64,000 nt of DNA, taken from the NCBI RefSeq assembly GCF_005893125.1, contig NZ_VCJS01000047.1, forward strand, positions 1 to 64,000, read 5' to 3'. Shown piece by piece: positions 1 to 8,547 of the stretch. Position 1 is the first letter of the stretch, and the number at the start of each line of letters is the position of its first letter. A model generated the notes under the pieces. The model was not told where the DNA came from, searched no databases, and saw nothing but the letters and a program-made list of their open reading frames with translations. Origin of the DNA: Nonomuraea basaltis. GTDB lineage: Bacteria > Actinomycetota > Actinomycetes > Streptosporangiales > Streptosporangiaceae. A program made the translations under genes and the position numbers.

Positions 1-50
1 ATGCGGAACGCGGTCAGCCACGTTCGGCCGTGGGTGCCGAACATCCCCAT
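1..50 (-). CDS. Possible 5' end of a divergent gene, cut by window edge
   Basis: Read on the minus strand from 50, an open frame begins MGMFGTHGRTWLTAFR and runs off the window edge. Codons are G/C-ending as in real genes here, and an AT-richer stretch lies directly upstream. Only about 16 codons are visible and there is no clear Shine-Dalgarno sequence. The plus-strand frame of 22 codons ending at 69 is an alternative. No family can be assigned. Confidence 0.25.
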   Translation of the reverse strand, partial: MGMFGTHGRTWLTAFR

Positions 51-300
51 CGGGCGAGTGCTTATTTGAGCACCTACATTAAATCGACTAATGCCGTCAC
101 AATAACTCGCATCAAGCCTGACAAAAAGCCCCACACCTCGCAAAGTTTCCTTTCGGTACCTTTGGGCAATTCTCACGACAAGATGAGCAGGGTGATCGAC
201 TCGGATACCCTGGCCCCACCTTTGCCCGTCTTCCCTCCGTCCGCACTCGCCTGGCCTGCTGAACCGGCTGAACGGACAAAGTCACGGAGAGCTCAATGAC
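51..300. other. Intergenic region upstream of the first permease operon
   Basis: This 250-base stretch is clearly less GC-rich than the flanking genes, notably around 75-160, and has no convincing coding frame. It most likely carries the promoter of the permease operon starting at 301. A ribosome-binding GGAGAG at 286-291 sits 9 bases before the GTG start. Confidence 0.5.
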
Positions 301-1128
301 GTGTCCCCCCGACGGCACCGGGGCGATCTCATGCGGGTGATCGCCCGGCGGCTCCTCGACAACGCGGTGGTCTGCGGGATCATCGGCGTCGTGAGCCTGA
401 TCTGTGTCGCCGAGGCGGCAGGCAGGCTCGGGCTCATCTCCACCACGCAGTTCCCGCTCGCCTCGACCATCCTGGTCAACGCCGTGCAGCTCGCCGCGGA
501 CCCGGAGTTCCTCGGCGACGTCGCGGCCACCTTCGGCGGCTGGGCGCTCGGCCTGGTGCTCACCGTGGCCGTGGCCGTCCCGGCCGGCCTCCTTCTCGGC
601 AGCCTGCCTCCGGTCGAAAGGGCGCTGCGGCCGATCATCGAGTTCCTGCGCCCCATCCCCTCGGTGGCGCTCATCCCGCTGGCCGCGTTCATCTTCACCG
701 AGCGGCTCGACATGAAGATCGCAATGATCATGTACGCGTCCACGTGGCCGATCCTGATCAACACCATCTACGGACTCAAGGACGTGGACCCGGTGGCCAA
801 GGAGACGCTGCGGGCCTTCGGATTCGGCCCACTGTCCGTGTTGTGGCGGGTCTCGCTGCCGAGCACGGCGCCGTTCATCGCGACCGGGGTCCGCGTGGCC
901 GCGACGATCGCGCTCATCCTGGCGATCAGCACGGAGCTGCTCGGCGGCGGCTCGGACGGCATCGGGACCTTCATCATCGTGGCGGGCAGCAGCCCCGACG
1001 GCCTGACGCTGACCGTGGCCGCCACCGTCTGGGCGGGCATCCTCGGCATCATCGCCAACGGCGCGCTCGTCTGGGGCGAGCGCCGGATCTTCCGCTGGCA
1101 CACGGCCATGATGGGAGCGACGCAGTGA
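301..1128 (+). CDS. ABC transporter permease, SsuC/TauC type (set A, subunit 1)
   Basis: Inner-membrane permease of 275 residues. It has about six hydrophobic segments and the conserved cytoplasmic EAA-type loop near residues 170-190 (FGFGPLSVLWRVSLPSTAPF), which contacts the ATPase. The segment EFLRPIPSVALIPLAAF is typical of the nitrate/sulfonate/taurine permease family. The GTG at 301 is chosen because GGAGAG lies 9 bases upstream; the internal ATG at 331 is the alternative. The stop overlaps the start of the next permease by 4 bases (GTGA). It is the equivalent of the permeases at 5554 and 15930. Substrate is unknown, and no ATPase gene is adjacent. Confidence 0.85.
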   Translation: MSPRRHRGDLMRVIARRLLDNAVVCGIIGVVSLICVAEAAGRLGLISTTQFPLASTILVNAVQLAADPEFLGDVAATFGGWALGLVLTVAVAVPAGLLLGSLPPVERALRPIIEFLRPIPSVALIPLAAFIFTERLDMKIAMIMYASTWPILINTIYGLKDVDPVAKETLRAFGFGPLSVLWRVSLPSTAPFIATGVRVAATIALILAISTELLGGGSDGIGTFIIVAGSSPDGLTLTVAATVWAGILGIIANGALVWGERRIFRWHTAMMGATQ

Positions 1129-1904
1129 TCAGGAAGTTCTTCGCGGGCGTGCTGCGGCTCTGGATCGTGCCCGTCGTGCTGATCGCGTGGGAGCTGGCCA
1201 CGCGGGCCATGGAGCACCCTTTCTTCCCCCCTCCGCTGGAGATCGTGACCCACATGGGCGAGCTGTGGTTCAGCGGCTCCCCCGGCCGGCTGTGGCTCAG
1301 CGAGACCGCCTTGGACAACTTCCCGCACAGCCTGGCCCGCCTGCTGGCGGGCTGGATCCTGGCCGGCGTGATGGGGGTGACGATCGGGATCATGCTCGGC
1401 CGCTCGCCCGTCTTCTACCGCTTCGTCGACCCGATCATCCAGTTCGGGCGCGCCCTGCCTCCGCCCGCGCTGCTGCCGATGTTCCTGGCGCTGTTCTCGA
1501 CGGGCGCGCGGATGCAGATCGTGACGATCACTTTCGGCATCGTCTGGCCGGTGCTGTTCAACGCGGCCGACGGCGCGCGCAACGTCGACCCGCAGCACCT
1601 GGAGACCGGGCGCGTCTTCCAGTTCAGCGGGGTGCAGAGATTGTTCAGAATCATCCTGCCGTCGGCGATGCCGAAGATCTTCGCGGGACTGCGGCTCAGC
1701 CTCTCACTCGCGCTGATTCTCATGGTGATCGCGGAGTTCTACAGCACCGAGGGCATCGGGTTCCAGTTGCGGGCCGCACAGCGCTCGTTCGACATCGCGG
1801 GCGTCTGGGGCGCGATCACCCTGCTCGGCGTCCTGGGCTATCTGCTCAACCAGGGCTTCCTGCTGGTCGAGCGCAGGGCCTTGAGCTGGCAGCGGATCGC
1901 CTGA
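1125..1904 (+). CDS. ABC transporter permease, SsuC/TauC type (set A, subunit 2)
   Basis: Second permease of the pair, 259 residues, translationally coupled to the first through a GTGA overlap. N-terminal features such as HPFFPPPLEIV and the segment GRALPPPALLPMFLALF distinguish this subunit type from its partner and recur in the permeases at 6318 and 16742. The EAA loop reads VFQFSGVQRLFRIILPSAMPK. The paired, non-identical permeases suggest a heterodimeric channel, whereas characterised SsuC/TauC channels are generally homodimers. The binding protein of this set is probably the lipoprotein at 2135, downstream after a 230-base gap. Confidence 0.85.
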   Translation: MIRKFFAGVLRLWIVPVVLIAWELATRAMEHPFFPPPLEIVTHMGELWFSGSPGRLWLSETALDNFPHSLARLLAGWILAGVMGVTIGIMLGRSPVFYRFVDPIIQFGRALPPPALLPMFLALFSTGARMQIVTITFGIVWPVLFNAADGARNVDPQHLETGRVFQFSGVQRLFRIILPSAMPKIFAGLRLSLSLALILMVIAEFYSTEGIGFQLRAAQRSFDIAGVWGAITLLGVLGYLLNQGFLLVERRALSWQRIA

Positions 1905-2134
1905 GACAAAGGGGCGGCGTACGGGGCATGCGCGTCGCCCGCATTGCTGGAACGCTCCCCAAGGCGCCGAAATTCAGGAAAACCATATAAATGCGAATAT
2001 TTACTCTATGTAGTGATATTCGGTTGCAATGTTCCTGACGGTGCCACGGCTCGAATCCAGGCTTACGCTAGGCTCTATCCCCCCAAGATCGCGCCTCATC
2101 TGCGTTGTTCACATGCGTCTTCCCTGGAGCGTTC
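1905..2134 (+). promoter_or_regulatory. AT-rich upstream region of the set A binding protein
   Basis: This 230-base gap has an AT-rich core around 1975-2030, unusual for this genome, and then TAGGCT near 2069 as a possible -10 element. A GGAG at 2126-2129 sits 5 bases before the ATG at 2135. Exact promoter boxes cannot be fixed by eye. Confidence 0.4.
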
Positions 2135-3124
2135 ATGTCCGGTCTTCGGCGCCGTCTGCGCATTTCCGCCCTTTTACTCACTGCCACCGCGATGCTCGCC
2201 GGCGGATGCGGGGGCGGCGAGCCGAGCACCTCCGCTTCCGCCGGCGGGGTGGAGGAGCCCGACCTCGTCGTCGGCATGCTGCCCCTCCCCGAGGTCGCCC
2301 CCATCCAGATCGGCATCGACAAGGGCTTCTTCAAGGCCGAGGGCCTCAATGTCAAGATCGAGATCATCCAGGGCGGCGCCGCGGCACTGCCCGATCTCGT
2401 CTCCGGCAAGCTCAGCGTCCTGCACAGCAACTACGTCTCCGCGATCCTCGCCAACGCCAGCGGCAAGGCCACCCTGAAGGTCGTCGGCGATGCGTACACG
2501 GCCAAGCCCGGCAACTTCATGCTGATGACGAAGAAGGGCTCGCCGATCACCAAGATCTCCGACCTCAAGGGCAAAACGATCGGCGTCAACACCCTGCAGA
2601 ACGTCGCCGAGCTGTCCGTCAGCGCGCTGCTGAAGGCCAACGGCCTCGCCCCTACCGATGTCAAGTTCGCCGAACGCCCGTTCCCCGAGATGGCCGGCGC
2701 GCTCGAAAGCGGCCAGATCGACGTGGGGTTCCTGCCTGAACCGTTCCATCAGGTGGCTGCCGGCGCCAACGGCGCCGTCAAGCTGACCGACATGTTCACC
2801 GGGCCGACCGCCGACTTCCCGATCGCCGGCTACCTCACCACGGGCAAGTTCGCGACGGACAACCCGAAGACGGTAGCCGCCTTCCAGCGCGCCCTGCGTC
2901 AGGCCACCGAGCTGGCCATCTCGAACAGCGCCGAGGTCAACACGGCTCTGGGCAAGTACACGAAGATCGACAAGGCCACCGCCGATCTCATGCAGCTCGG
3001 CGGCTTCTCCACCTCGGTGACCGCCACGCGGCTGCAGCGCGTCGCGGACCTGATGCTCGAGTTCGGCTACCTCAAGGAGAAGTACGACGTCAACGTGATG
3101 ATGGCCGGGGGAGCCTCATCGTGA
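2135..3124 (+). CDS. Substrate-binding lipoprotein, NMT1/SsuA-like (set A)
   Basis: Extracellular lipid-anchored binding protein of 329 residues. A basic N-terminus, hydrophobic core and lipobox-like LAGGC precede a glycine-rich linker. The mature part begins with VVGMLPLPEVAPIQIGI and contains DKGFFKAEGLNV, the hallmark of the NMT1/SsuA/ThiY periplasmic-binding fold. ATG at 2135 is preferred over an earlier TTG because GGAG lies 5 bases upstream and the signal peptide starts there. It is 55 bases before the flavin monooxygenase gene and downstream of two same-strand permeases, so it probably delivers substrate to them. The substrate is not known; sulfonates, aromatic acids and pyrimidine precursors are all used by relatives. 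Confidence 0.85.
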   Translation: MSGLRRRLRISALLLTATAMLAGGCGGGEPSTSASAGGVEEPDLVVGMLPLPEVAPIQIGIDKGFFKAEGLNVKIEIIQGGAAALPDLVSGKLSVLHSNYVSAILANASGKATLKVVGDAYTAKPGNFMLMTKKGSPITKISDLKGKTIGVNTLQNVAELSVSALLKANGLAPTDVKFAERPFPEMAGALESGQIDVGFLPEPFHQVAAGANGAVKLTDMFTGPTADFPIAGYLTTGKFATDNPKTVAAFQRALRQATELAISNSAEVNTALGKYTKIDKATADLMQLGGFSTSVTATRLQRVADLMLEFGYLKEKYDVNVMMAGGASS

Positions 3125-3179
3125 TCGCCACGGCGCTCTTCTTTTGGCCTCACCCCTGATCGAGGTTGGAGGAAGCCCG

Positions 3180-4427
3180 ATGCGGACGATGATCATCGGT
3201 GGGGGCATCGGAGGGCTCACCACCGCGCTGAGCCTGCACGCCGCGGGCCTCGACTGCGAGATCGTGGAGGCCGCCGAGGCGCTGCGGCCGCTCGGGGTGG
3301 GCATCAACCTGCAGCCGCACGCCGTACGCGAGCTCACCGAGCTGGGGCTGGACGGCGAGCTCGCGGCGAGCGGCGTGGAGACCACCTTCGTGACCTTCAC
3401 CGATCGCGCCGGCAACGAGATCCTGGCGCTGCCCCGCGGGCGACGGGCGGGCTACCGGTGGCCGCAGTACTCCATCCACCGCGGCCGGCTGCAGATGATC
3501 ATGTTGGCCGCGGTGGAGGAGCGTATCGGGCCGGTCCGCACGGGGCTGCGGTTCGAGGACTTCGAGCAGGACGGCGACGGGGTCACTGTCACTCTGTATG
3601 ACCAATCGTCGGGTGCGACGCTGCGCGAGCGGACGGACGTCCTGGTCGGCGCGGACGGCGTGCTCTCCGCCGTGCGCGCCCGCCTGCACCCGCAGGGTGA
3701 CCCGCTGATGTGGGACGGGATCAGGATGTGGCGCGGCGTGGCCGTGGCCGACCGGATCATGGACGGCGCCACCGTGCTCGTGTCCGGGTCCAACTCCGCG
3801 GGCAAGTTCGTCGCCTACCACATCTCCGCCACCGACCCGCGGCTGGTCAACTGGGTCGCCGAGGTGAAGGTGGCCGAGGGCGGCGTGATCGACGAGGAGG
3901 CCGACTGGTCGCGGCCGGGGCGGCTGGAGGACGTGGCCGGGCACTACGCCGGCTGGAACCATCGCCACTTCGACATTCCCGCGCTCATCGCGGCCTCCGA
4001 CCGGATCCTCGAATACCCCATGGTGGACCGCGACCCGCTGCCGTACTGGGGCGAGGGCAGGGTGACGCTGCTCGGCGACGCCGCGCATCCGCTCTACCCG
4101 ATCGGCTCCAACGGCGGGTCGCAGGCCGTCCTCGACGCGCGGGTGCTGGCCAGGTGCCTGGCGGGCGCCGGCGATCCGGCCGCGGCCCTGAAGGCGTACG
4201 AGAACGAACGGCTGCCCCCGACGGCGGCGCTGCTGCACGGGCACCGGTCGCTGCCCACGGACACATGGGTGGACCTGGTGGCCGAGCGCGCGCCGGACGG
4301 CTTCTCCGACATCTCGGAGGTGCTCACCGAGCAGGAGCTCGCCGCCATGGCCGACGCCCAGCACCGGCTCACCGACGCGGACGTGCGGGAGCTGAACGAG
4401 CGGCCCTCGTGGAGCGTGCGCCGCTGA
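3180..4427 (+). CDS. FAD-dependent monooxygenase, PhzS-like
   Basis: Class A flavoprotein monooxygenase of 415 residues. The dinucleotide-binding motif IIGGGIGG is at residues 5-12, a DG-type motif LVGADGVLSAVRARLHP lies mid-protein, and GDAAHPLYPIGSNG near residue 298 binds the FAD ribityl chain. The blocks RPLGVGINLQP, YSIHRGRLQMI, WRGV and YPMVDRDPLPYWG resemble PhzS (5-methylphenazine-1-carboxylate 1-monooxygenase) more than salicylate hydroxylase. It would use NAD(P)H and O2 to hydroxylate, possibly decarboxylatively, an aromatic acid. GGAGGAAG at 3168-3175 fixes the ATG. Its place between two NMT1-type uptake sets suggests the imported compound is its substrate (inference). No phenazine biosynthesis genes are visible. 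Confidence 0.82.
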   Translation: MRTMIIGGGIGGLTTALSLHAAGLDCEIVEAAEALRPLGVGINLQPHAVRELTELGLDGELAASGVETTFVTFTDRAGNEILALPRGRRAGYRWPQYSIHRGRLQMIMLAAVEERIGPVRTGLRFEDFEQDGDGVTVTLYDQSSGATLRERTDVLVGADGVLSAVRARLHPQGDPLMWDGIRMWRGVAVADRIMDGATVLVSGSNSAGKFVAYHISATDPRLVNWVAEVKVAEGGVIDEEADWSRPGRLEDVAGHYAGWNHRHFDIPALIAASDRILEYPMVDRDPLPYWGEGRVTLLGDAAHPLYPIGSNGGSQAVLDARVLARCLAGAGDPAAALKAYENERLPPTAALLHGHRSLPTDTWVDLVAERAPDGFSDISEVLTEQELAAMADAQHRLTDADVRELNERPSWSVRR

Positions 4428-4437
4428 CCCTGCCGGT

Positions 4438-4530
4438 CGCGTCGCCGCCGTCCTCACCCTGACCGGCTGCGGCGGTGCGACGACCGTCCTGGTCCGACAG
4501 CCCAGGAAACATCGGCAGGCGACCCGAAAT
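4438..4530 (+). pseudogene. Possible remnant of a lipoprotein signal peptide
   Basis: Directly after the monooxygenase, one frame reads RVAAVLTLTGCGGATTV. This matches the hydrophobic core, lipobox (LTGC) and Gly-rich start of the binding lipoproteins in this region. There is no start codon or ribosome site before it and the frame stops near 4530. It may be the N-terminal scar of a lost binding-protein gene. Chance cannot be excluded for so short a stretch. Confidence 0.3.
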
Positions 4531-4579
4531 GCGTGATCATATAGAGGTGCTCTTTGACCACGACCAGAAAGGCACGGTC

Positions 4580-5557
4580 ATGAAGCTGGCCAGGATCGTA
4601 GTCGCAGGTATGACGATCGCGCTGACGCTGAGCGCGTGCGGAGGAGGGGCCGGCACCGGCACCGGCGGCACAGCCTCCTCGGGCGGCCTGGAGAAGACGG
4701 AGCTCCTGGTCGGTGTGGTGCCGGTGCCGTCGTCCGCGCCGCTGTTCATCGCGGAGAAGCGCGGCTTCTTCAAGGCCGAGGGCCTGACCGTCAAGACGGA
4801 GATCATCCAGGCCCCGCAGGCGGTCATGCCGAAGATCCTCAACGGCAGCATGGACGCCTTCCTGACGAGCTACGTGTCGCTGATGGCGATCAACGACTCC
4901 GGCGCCGCCAAGCTCAAGCTCTTCCAGCACACCCAGGAGGCCGCACCGGGCGTGGCCGGCGTGGTCGTGGCGAAGGGATCGCCGATCAAGACGGCCGCCG
5001 GCCTCAAGGGCAAGACGATCGCGGTCAACGTGCTGAAGGCGCTCGGGCAGACGCTGACCAACGCCCACCTGCAGGAGGCCGGGATCAGGCCGGAGGACGT
5101 CAAGTACGTCCCGGTGCAGTTCGCCGACCAGCTCAGCGCGCTGTCCTCCGGCAAGGTGGACGCGGCGTGGCTGGTCGAGCCGTTCCTGACCGCGGCCAAG
5201 AAGAGCGGCGCGACGCAGGTCATCGACACCACGGACGGCGTGACGGCAGGCGTGCCGATCGACGGGTGGGGTGTCAGCGAGGACTGGCTGGCCAAGAACC
5301 CGAAGACGGCCGCCGCCCTGCACCGCGCGCTGGCCAAGGCCCAGGAGATCGCCGGCTCCGACCGCAAGGCGATCGACGAGGTCGTGCCGGCGTACACGCA
5401 GATCCCTGCGGACGCGGCCGCGGCCATGACGCTCGGCAAGTTCTCGGCGGAGCCCGACAAGGCGAGCGTCCAGAAGCTGGCCGACCTGCTGCACGGCTAT
5501 GGCTACCTCAAGGCGAAGGTGGACGTGACGCAGCTGTTCGCGCCGCTGAGCGGATGA
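4580..5557 (+). CDS. Substrate-binding lipoprotein, NMT1/SsuA-like (set B)
   Basis: Lipid-anchored binding protein of 325 residues with signal peptide ending in lipobox LSAC followed by a Gly-rich linker. The mature protein shares LLVGVVPVPSSAPLFIAE and KRGFFKAEGLTVK with the set A and C binding proteins, so all three are paralogues. ATG 4580 is favoured by AAAGG about 8 bases upstream and by the signal peptide. Its stop overlaps the permease start by 4 bases (ATGA), so it belongs with the two permeases that follow. Substrate unknown. Confidence 0.86.
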   Translation: MKLARIVVAGMTIALTLSACGGGAGTGTGGTASSGGLEKTELLVGVVPVPSSAPLFIAEKRGFFKAEGLTVKTEIIQAPQAVMPKILNGSMDAFLTSYVSLMAINDSGAAKLKLFQHTQEAAPGVAGVVVAKGSPIKTAAGLKGKTIAVNVLKALGQTLTNAHLQEAGIRPEDVKYVPVQFADQLSALSSGKVDAAWLVEPFLTAAKKSGATQVIDTTDGVTAGVPIDGWGVSEDWLAKNPKTAAALHRALAKAQEIAGSDRKAIDEVVPAYTQIPADAAAAMTLGKFSAEPDKASVQKLADLLHGYGYLKAKVDVTQLFAPLSG

Positions 5558-6321
5558 GCGAGCGGGCGCTCCTGGGGGCCGCCGGGGTCGCGGGGTTTCT
5601 CGTCGTCGCCGAGCTGGCGGGGCGGGCCGGGCTGATCCCGGGCGTGCTGCCGTACCTCTCGGACGTGCTGGCCACAGCGGCGCGGCTGCCGATGGAGGCG
5701 CCGTTCAGGGCCGACGTGCTGGCCACCCTGGCGGCCTGCCTGAGCGGGCTGGCCATCGCGATCGCGGTGGCCGTGCCCGCGGGGCTGCTGTTCGGGACGG
5801 TGCCGTTCATGGAGCGCTCCGCGCGGCCGCTGGTGGAGTTCCTGCGGCCGATCCCGTCGGTGTCGCTGATCCCGCTGGCCGTGTTCCTGTTCCCGGCCAG
5901 CCACGACGCCAAGACCGCGCTGATCGTCTACACCTGCTCGTGGCCGCTGCTGATCAACACCATGTACGGCCTGAGCGACGTCGATCCGCTGGCCAAGGAG
6001 ACGCTGCGGAGCTTCGGCTTCGGCCAGCTGGCGGTGGTGCTGCGGGTGAGCCTGCCGAGCGCGGCGCCGTTCATCGCGACCGGCGTGCGGATCGCCGTGT
6101 CGGTCACCCTGATCGTGGCGGTGAGCGTGGAGCTGCTGGCGCCCGGCGGGGGCGGGATCGGCGCGTTCCTGTCGCTGGCGGGCAGCGCGAACCGGGTCGA
6201 TCGCATGCTGGCGGCGACCGTGTGGGCGGGGCTGATCGGGCTGGCCGCCAACCTGCTGTTCACGGCCGGGGAGCGGCGCGTGTTCCGCTGGCACCACGCG
6301 CGTACGGGCGGCGCCTCATGA
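5554..6321 (+). CDS. ABC transporter permease, SsuC/TauC type (set B, subunit 1)
   Basis: Permease of 255 residues, coupled to the binding protein by an ATGA overlap and to the next permease by another. It carries VEFLRPIPSVSLIPLAVF and the EAA loop FGFGQLAVVLRVSLPSAAPF, closely matching the permeases at 301 and 15930. The C-terminus ERRVFRWHHAR is shared within this subunit type. It should form the membrane channel with the following subunit. No ATPase gene is present in this set. Confidence 0.85.
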   Translation: MSERALLGAAGVAGFLVVAELAGRAGLIPGVLPYLSDVLATAARLPMEAPFRADVLATLAACLSGLAIAIAVAVPAGLLFGTVPFMERSARPLVEFLRPIPSVSLIPLAVFLFPASHDAKTALIVYTCSWPLLINTMYGLSDVDPLAKETLRSFGFGQLAVVLRVSLPSAAPFIATGVRIAVSVTLIVAVSVELLAPGGGGIGAFLSLAGSANRVDRMLAATVWAGLIGLAANLLFTAGERRVFRWHHARTGGAS

Positions 6322-7100
6322 TCCGGCGGCTGGCGTGGTACTGGCTGCTCCCCGTGGCCGCGGTCGCCTGGGAGCTGGCCACCCGGTCTGCGCAGGCCGC
6401 GTACTTCCCGCCGCCGTCGCGGATCGTGGCCAGGCTGCACGAGATGTGGTTCTCGGGGCCGCTGTCGCGGGCGTTCCTGACCGACGAGGCCGTCGCCGAC
6501 CTGCTGCCGAGCCTGGCCAGGCTGTTCGCGGGCTGGGCGATGGCGTGCGCGGCCGGCGTGCTGGCCGGCGTGGCGCTCGGCCGCTCCGGCCGGCTGTCGG
6601 CCCTGGTGGAGCCGCTGCTGCACTTCGGCAGGTCGGTGCCGCCGGCCACGCTGCTGCCGGTGTTCCTGGTGCTGTTCAAGATCGGCACGCCGATGGAGCT
6701 GGCCTCGATCGTGTACGGCGTCATCTGGCCGGTGCTGATCAACTCCATGGAGGGCGCCCGCCACGTCGACCGCCAGTACATCGAGACCGGCGCCGTCTAC
6801 CGGCTGAGCCCCTGGCAGCGGCTCACCCGGATCGTCCTGCCCGCCGCGTCCCCGAAGATCTTCGCCGGGCTGCGGCTGAGCGTGTCGCTGGCGCTGATCA
6901 TGATGGTCATCTCGGAGCTGGTCGGCAGCAGCGAGGGCATCGGCCACCGCATGCTGGAGGCGCAGAGCCAGTTCGACATCCCCGCCATGTGGGCCGGGAT
7001 CGTGCTGCTCGGGCTGCTCGGCATCGCGCTCAACGCCGCGTTCCTGGGTGTCGAGCGGCTCGTCCTGTCGTGGCATCGCGGCGCCAGGAACGCTGCTTAG
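6318..7100 (+). CDS. ABC transporter permease, SsuC/TauC type (set B, subunit 2)
   Basis: Permease of 260 residues of the second subunit type, with AAYFPPPSRIV at the N-terminus and FGRSVPPATLLPVFLVLF in the core. The EAA loop is VYRLSPWQRLTRIVLPAASPK. It starts within the stop of the preceding gene (ATGA). Its 3' end overlaps the 3' end of the convergent nitrilase-fold gene by 4 bases, leaving no room for a separate terminator. Confidence 0.85.
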   Translation: MIRRLAWYWLLPVAAVAWELATRSAQAAYFPPPSRIVARLHEMWFSGPLSRAFLTDEAVADLLPSLARLFAGWAMACAAGVLAGVALGRSGRLSALVEPLLHFGRSVPPATLLPVFLVLFKIGTPMELASIVYGVIWPVLINSMEGARHVDRQYIETGAVYRLSPWQRLTRIVLPAASPKIFAGLRLSVSLALIMMVISELVGSSEGIGHRMLEAQSQFDIPAMWAGIVLLGLLGIALNAAFLGVERLVLSWHRGARNAA

Positions 7101-8104
7101 CCCGTGCCGAACAGCCGCTCGATCGACTCCGCCTGGCGGGCGCGGAACCACGCCCGATCCCGCGCGCCCGCGGCCAGCCCGCCGGGCGGCTCGCCGTCGT
7201 GCCTGGCGTACTCCTCGGCCCACAGCCCGGTCTTGACCCGGGACAGCAGGTTGCCCATGCCGGGCCGCCGCCGGGCGCGGCGCAGCGCCGTCACATCGAG
7301 CTCCGCCGCGGCCACCAGCGATTCCCCCGCGCCCGCCTGCGCGAGCGCCCGCCCCTCGTAGTCGATCAGCTCCGAGCCGCCGTTGGTGGAGTCGCCGGGG
7401 ATGGCGATGCCCGACAGGCCGCCGCTGTTGGCCGAGACCACGTACGCCAGGTTCTCCACCGCCCTGGCCCGGCGGGCGATCGCCTTCGGCGTCAGCGCCG
7501 GTGACGACGCCTCGGAGGTGGGATGGCAGAAGATCTCGGCGCCGCGCAACGCCAGGGCGCGGGCCAGCTCGGGCATCAGGATCTCCTCCGAGGCCAGCAC
7601 CGCCAGGTTGCCGATCTCGGTGCGGGCCACCGGCAGCACGCCGTCGATGCCGTAGATCTCCAGGTAGCGGTCCCACACGTCGTACGGGCTCGGCGTGAAC
7701 ATCGAGTGCAGTCTGCGGTAGCGCAGCACCACCTCGCCGCGCGGGGAGAGGATCACCGACGCCTGGAAGTACAGGTCCGGGAAGTGCTCGTCGCGCTCGT
7801 ACGCGTTCACGCACAGGAACACCTCGTTCCGGGAGGCGATCTCGGCCAGCGCCCGATACTCCGGGCCGCCGGGATCGAGCGCGGCCCGGTCCCGCCACTC
7901 GGCGAAGCTTTCCCGCATCGGGAACCCGGTCAGCACGTATTCGGGCAGCACCACCAGTCGCAGCTCGGGCCCGAGCCAAGCGGTCGCCGCGCCGACCTGC
8001 GCGCCGATCCGCTCGACGGCGGCCAGGATCGAGCCCCGCGGATCGGCGGCCGCGTTGACGGCCTTGGTCTCGACCTGCAGCGCCAGAGCGGTGAACGCGG
8101 TCAT
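7097..8104 (-). CDS. Nitrilase-fold protein lacking the catalytic Cys and Lys
   Basis: Carbon-nitrogen hydrolase (nitrilase superfamily) fold, 335 residues. The first catalytic position is present (Glu55 in VVLPEYVLTGFP). The usual catalytic Lys is Arg131 (RYRRLH), and the usual Cys in the GV-C-x-E region is Ser172 (LAVLASEEILMPE). The rest of the core, including ARALALRGAEIFCHPTSE, is well kept, so this is not simple decay. Similar Cys-less members exist as an uncharacterised nitrilase subgroup, as I recall. It is the last gene of a three-gene operon with a DUF3598-like protein and an aldehyde dehydrogenase. Activity could be lost, regulatory or altered; classical amidase or nitrilase chemistry looks unlikely. 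Confidence 0.75.
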   Translation of the reverse strand: MTAFTALALQVETKAVNAAADPRGSILAAVERIGAQVGAATAWLGPELRLVVLPEYVLTGFPMRESFAEWRDRAALDPGGPEYRALAEIASRNEVFLCVNAYERDEHFPDLYFQASVILSPRGEVVLRYRRLHSMFTPSPYDVWDRYLEIYGIDGVLPVARTEIGNLAVLASEEILMPELARALALRGAEIFCHPTSEASSPALTPKAIARRARAVENLAYVVSANSGGLSGIAIPGDSTNGGSELIDYEGRALAQAGAGESLVAAAELDVTALRRARRRPGMGNLLSRVKTGLWAEEYARHDGEPPGGLAAGARDRAWFRARQAESIERLFGTG

Positions 8105-8105
8105 G

Positions 8106-8543
8106 TCAGCCGACCCGCCTCTCGTCGATGAGGGTGCGCCGCACGCACACTCCGTCCTCGAGCCACTGCCAGACCCGGCTGCGCGTGGCGCCGTCCGCGC
8201 TCAGCACGATCATCTCGTACAGCCGCAGGGGCCGCCCCTTGTACTCCCACGTGAGGTACATCGTGGTGTCGTCCAGCTCCCGGAACTCGCCCTTGAGCCG
8301 CTCGGTGTCGAAGCCGCACCGCCCGCCGCCGAGATACGTGCCGGGGAACTCGTGTGTCTCGGTGCGCCCGTCGTCCCAGGTGTAGCGGTTGATCTGGTGG
8401 TAGGCGGCGTCGTCGACGACCCGGCAGGTCATCCGGACGCGGTGCCGGTCGAGGAGGTTCCCCTCGCGGTCGACGTGGCGGTACTCGCCCTCCCACTCGC
8501 CCTCGTGCCGGGCCAGCAGCGGCATGTCGGCGCGCAGTCCCAT
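8106..8543 (-). CDS. Small calycin-like protein (DUF3598-like)
   Basis: A 145-residue protein rich in predicted beta strands, beginning MGLRADMPLLARHEGEWEGEYRHV and containing INRYTWDDGR, EFPGTY and LYEMI. The layout (N-terminal W-x-G-x-Y, alternating strands, about 140 residues) resembles lipocalin/calycin-type DUF3598 proteins, which bind small hydrophobic ligands in a barrel. No catalytic motif is recognisable. It lies 4 bases after the aldehyde dehydrogenase and 1 base before the nitrilase-fold gene, so all three are co-transcribed. A ligand-binding or isomerase-like role in the same small-molecule pathway is inference. Confidence 0.6.
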   Translation of the reverse strand: MGLRADMPLLARHEGEWEGEYRHVDREGNLLDRHRVRMTCRVVDDAAYHQINRYTWDDGRTETHEFPGTYLGGGRCGFDTERLKGEFRELDDTTMYLTWEYKGRPLRLYEMIVLSADGATRSRVWQWLEDGVCVRRTLIDERRVG

Positions 8544-8547
8544 GCGG

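Noticed and set aside
112..1598. Long minus-strand frames opposite the permease genes
   Set aside because: Arg/Gly/His-rich low-complexity products that arise because high-GC genes lack stops on the other strand; no family similarity and no ribosome sites.
3150..4457. 435-codon minus-strand frame opposite the monooxygenase
   Set aside because: The plus strand encodes a clear flavoprotein with intact motifs; the opposite frame is a GC-bias artefact.
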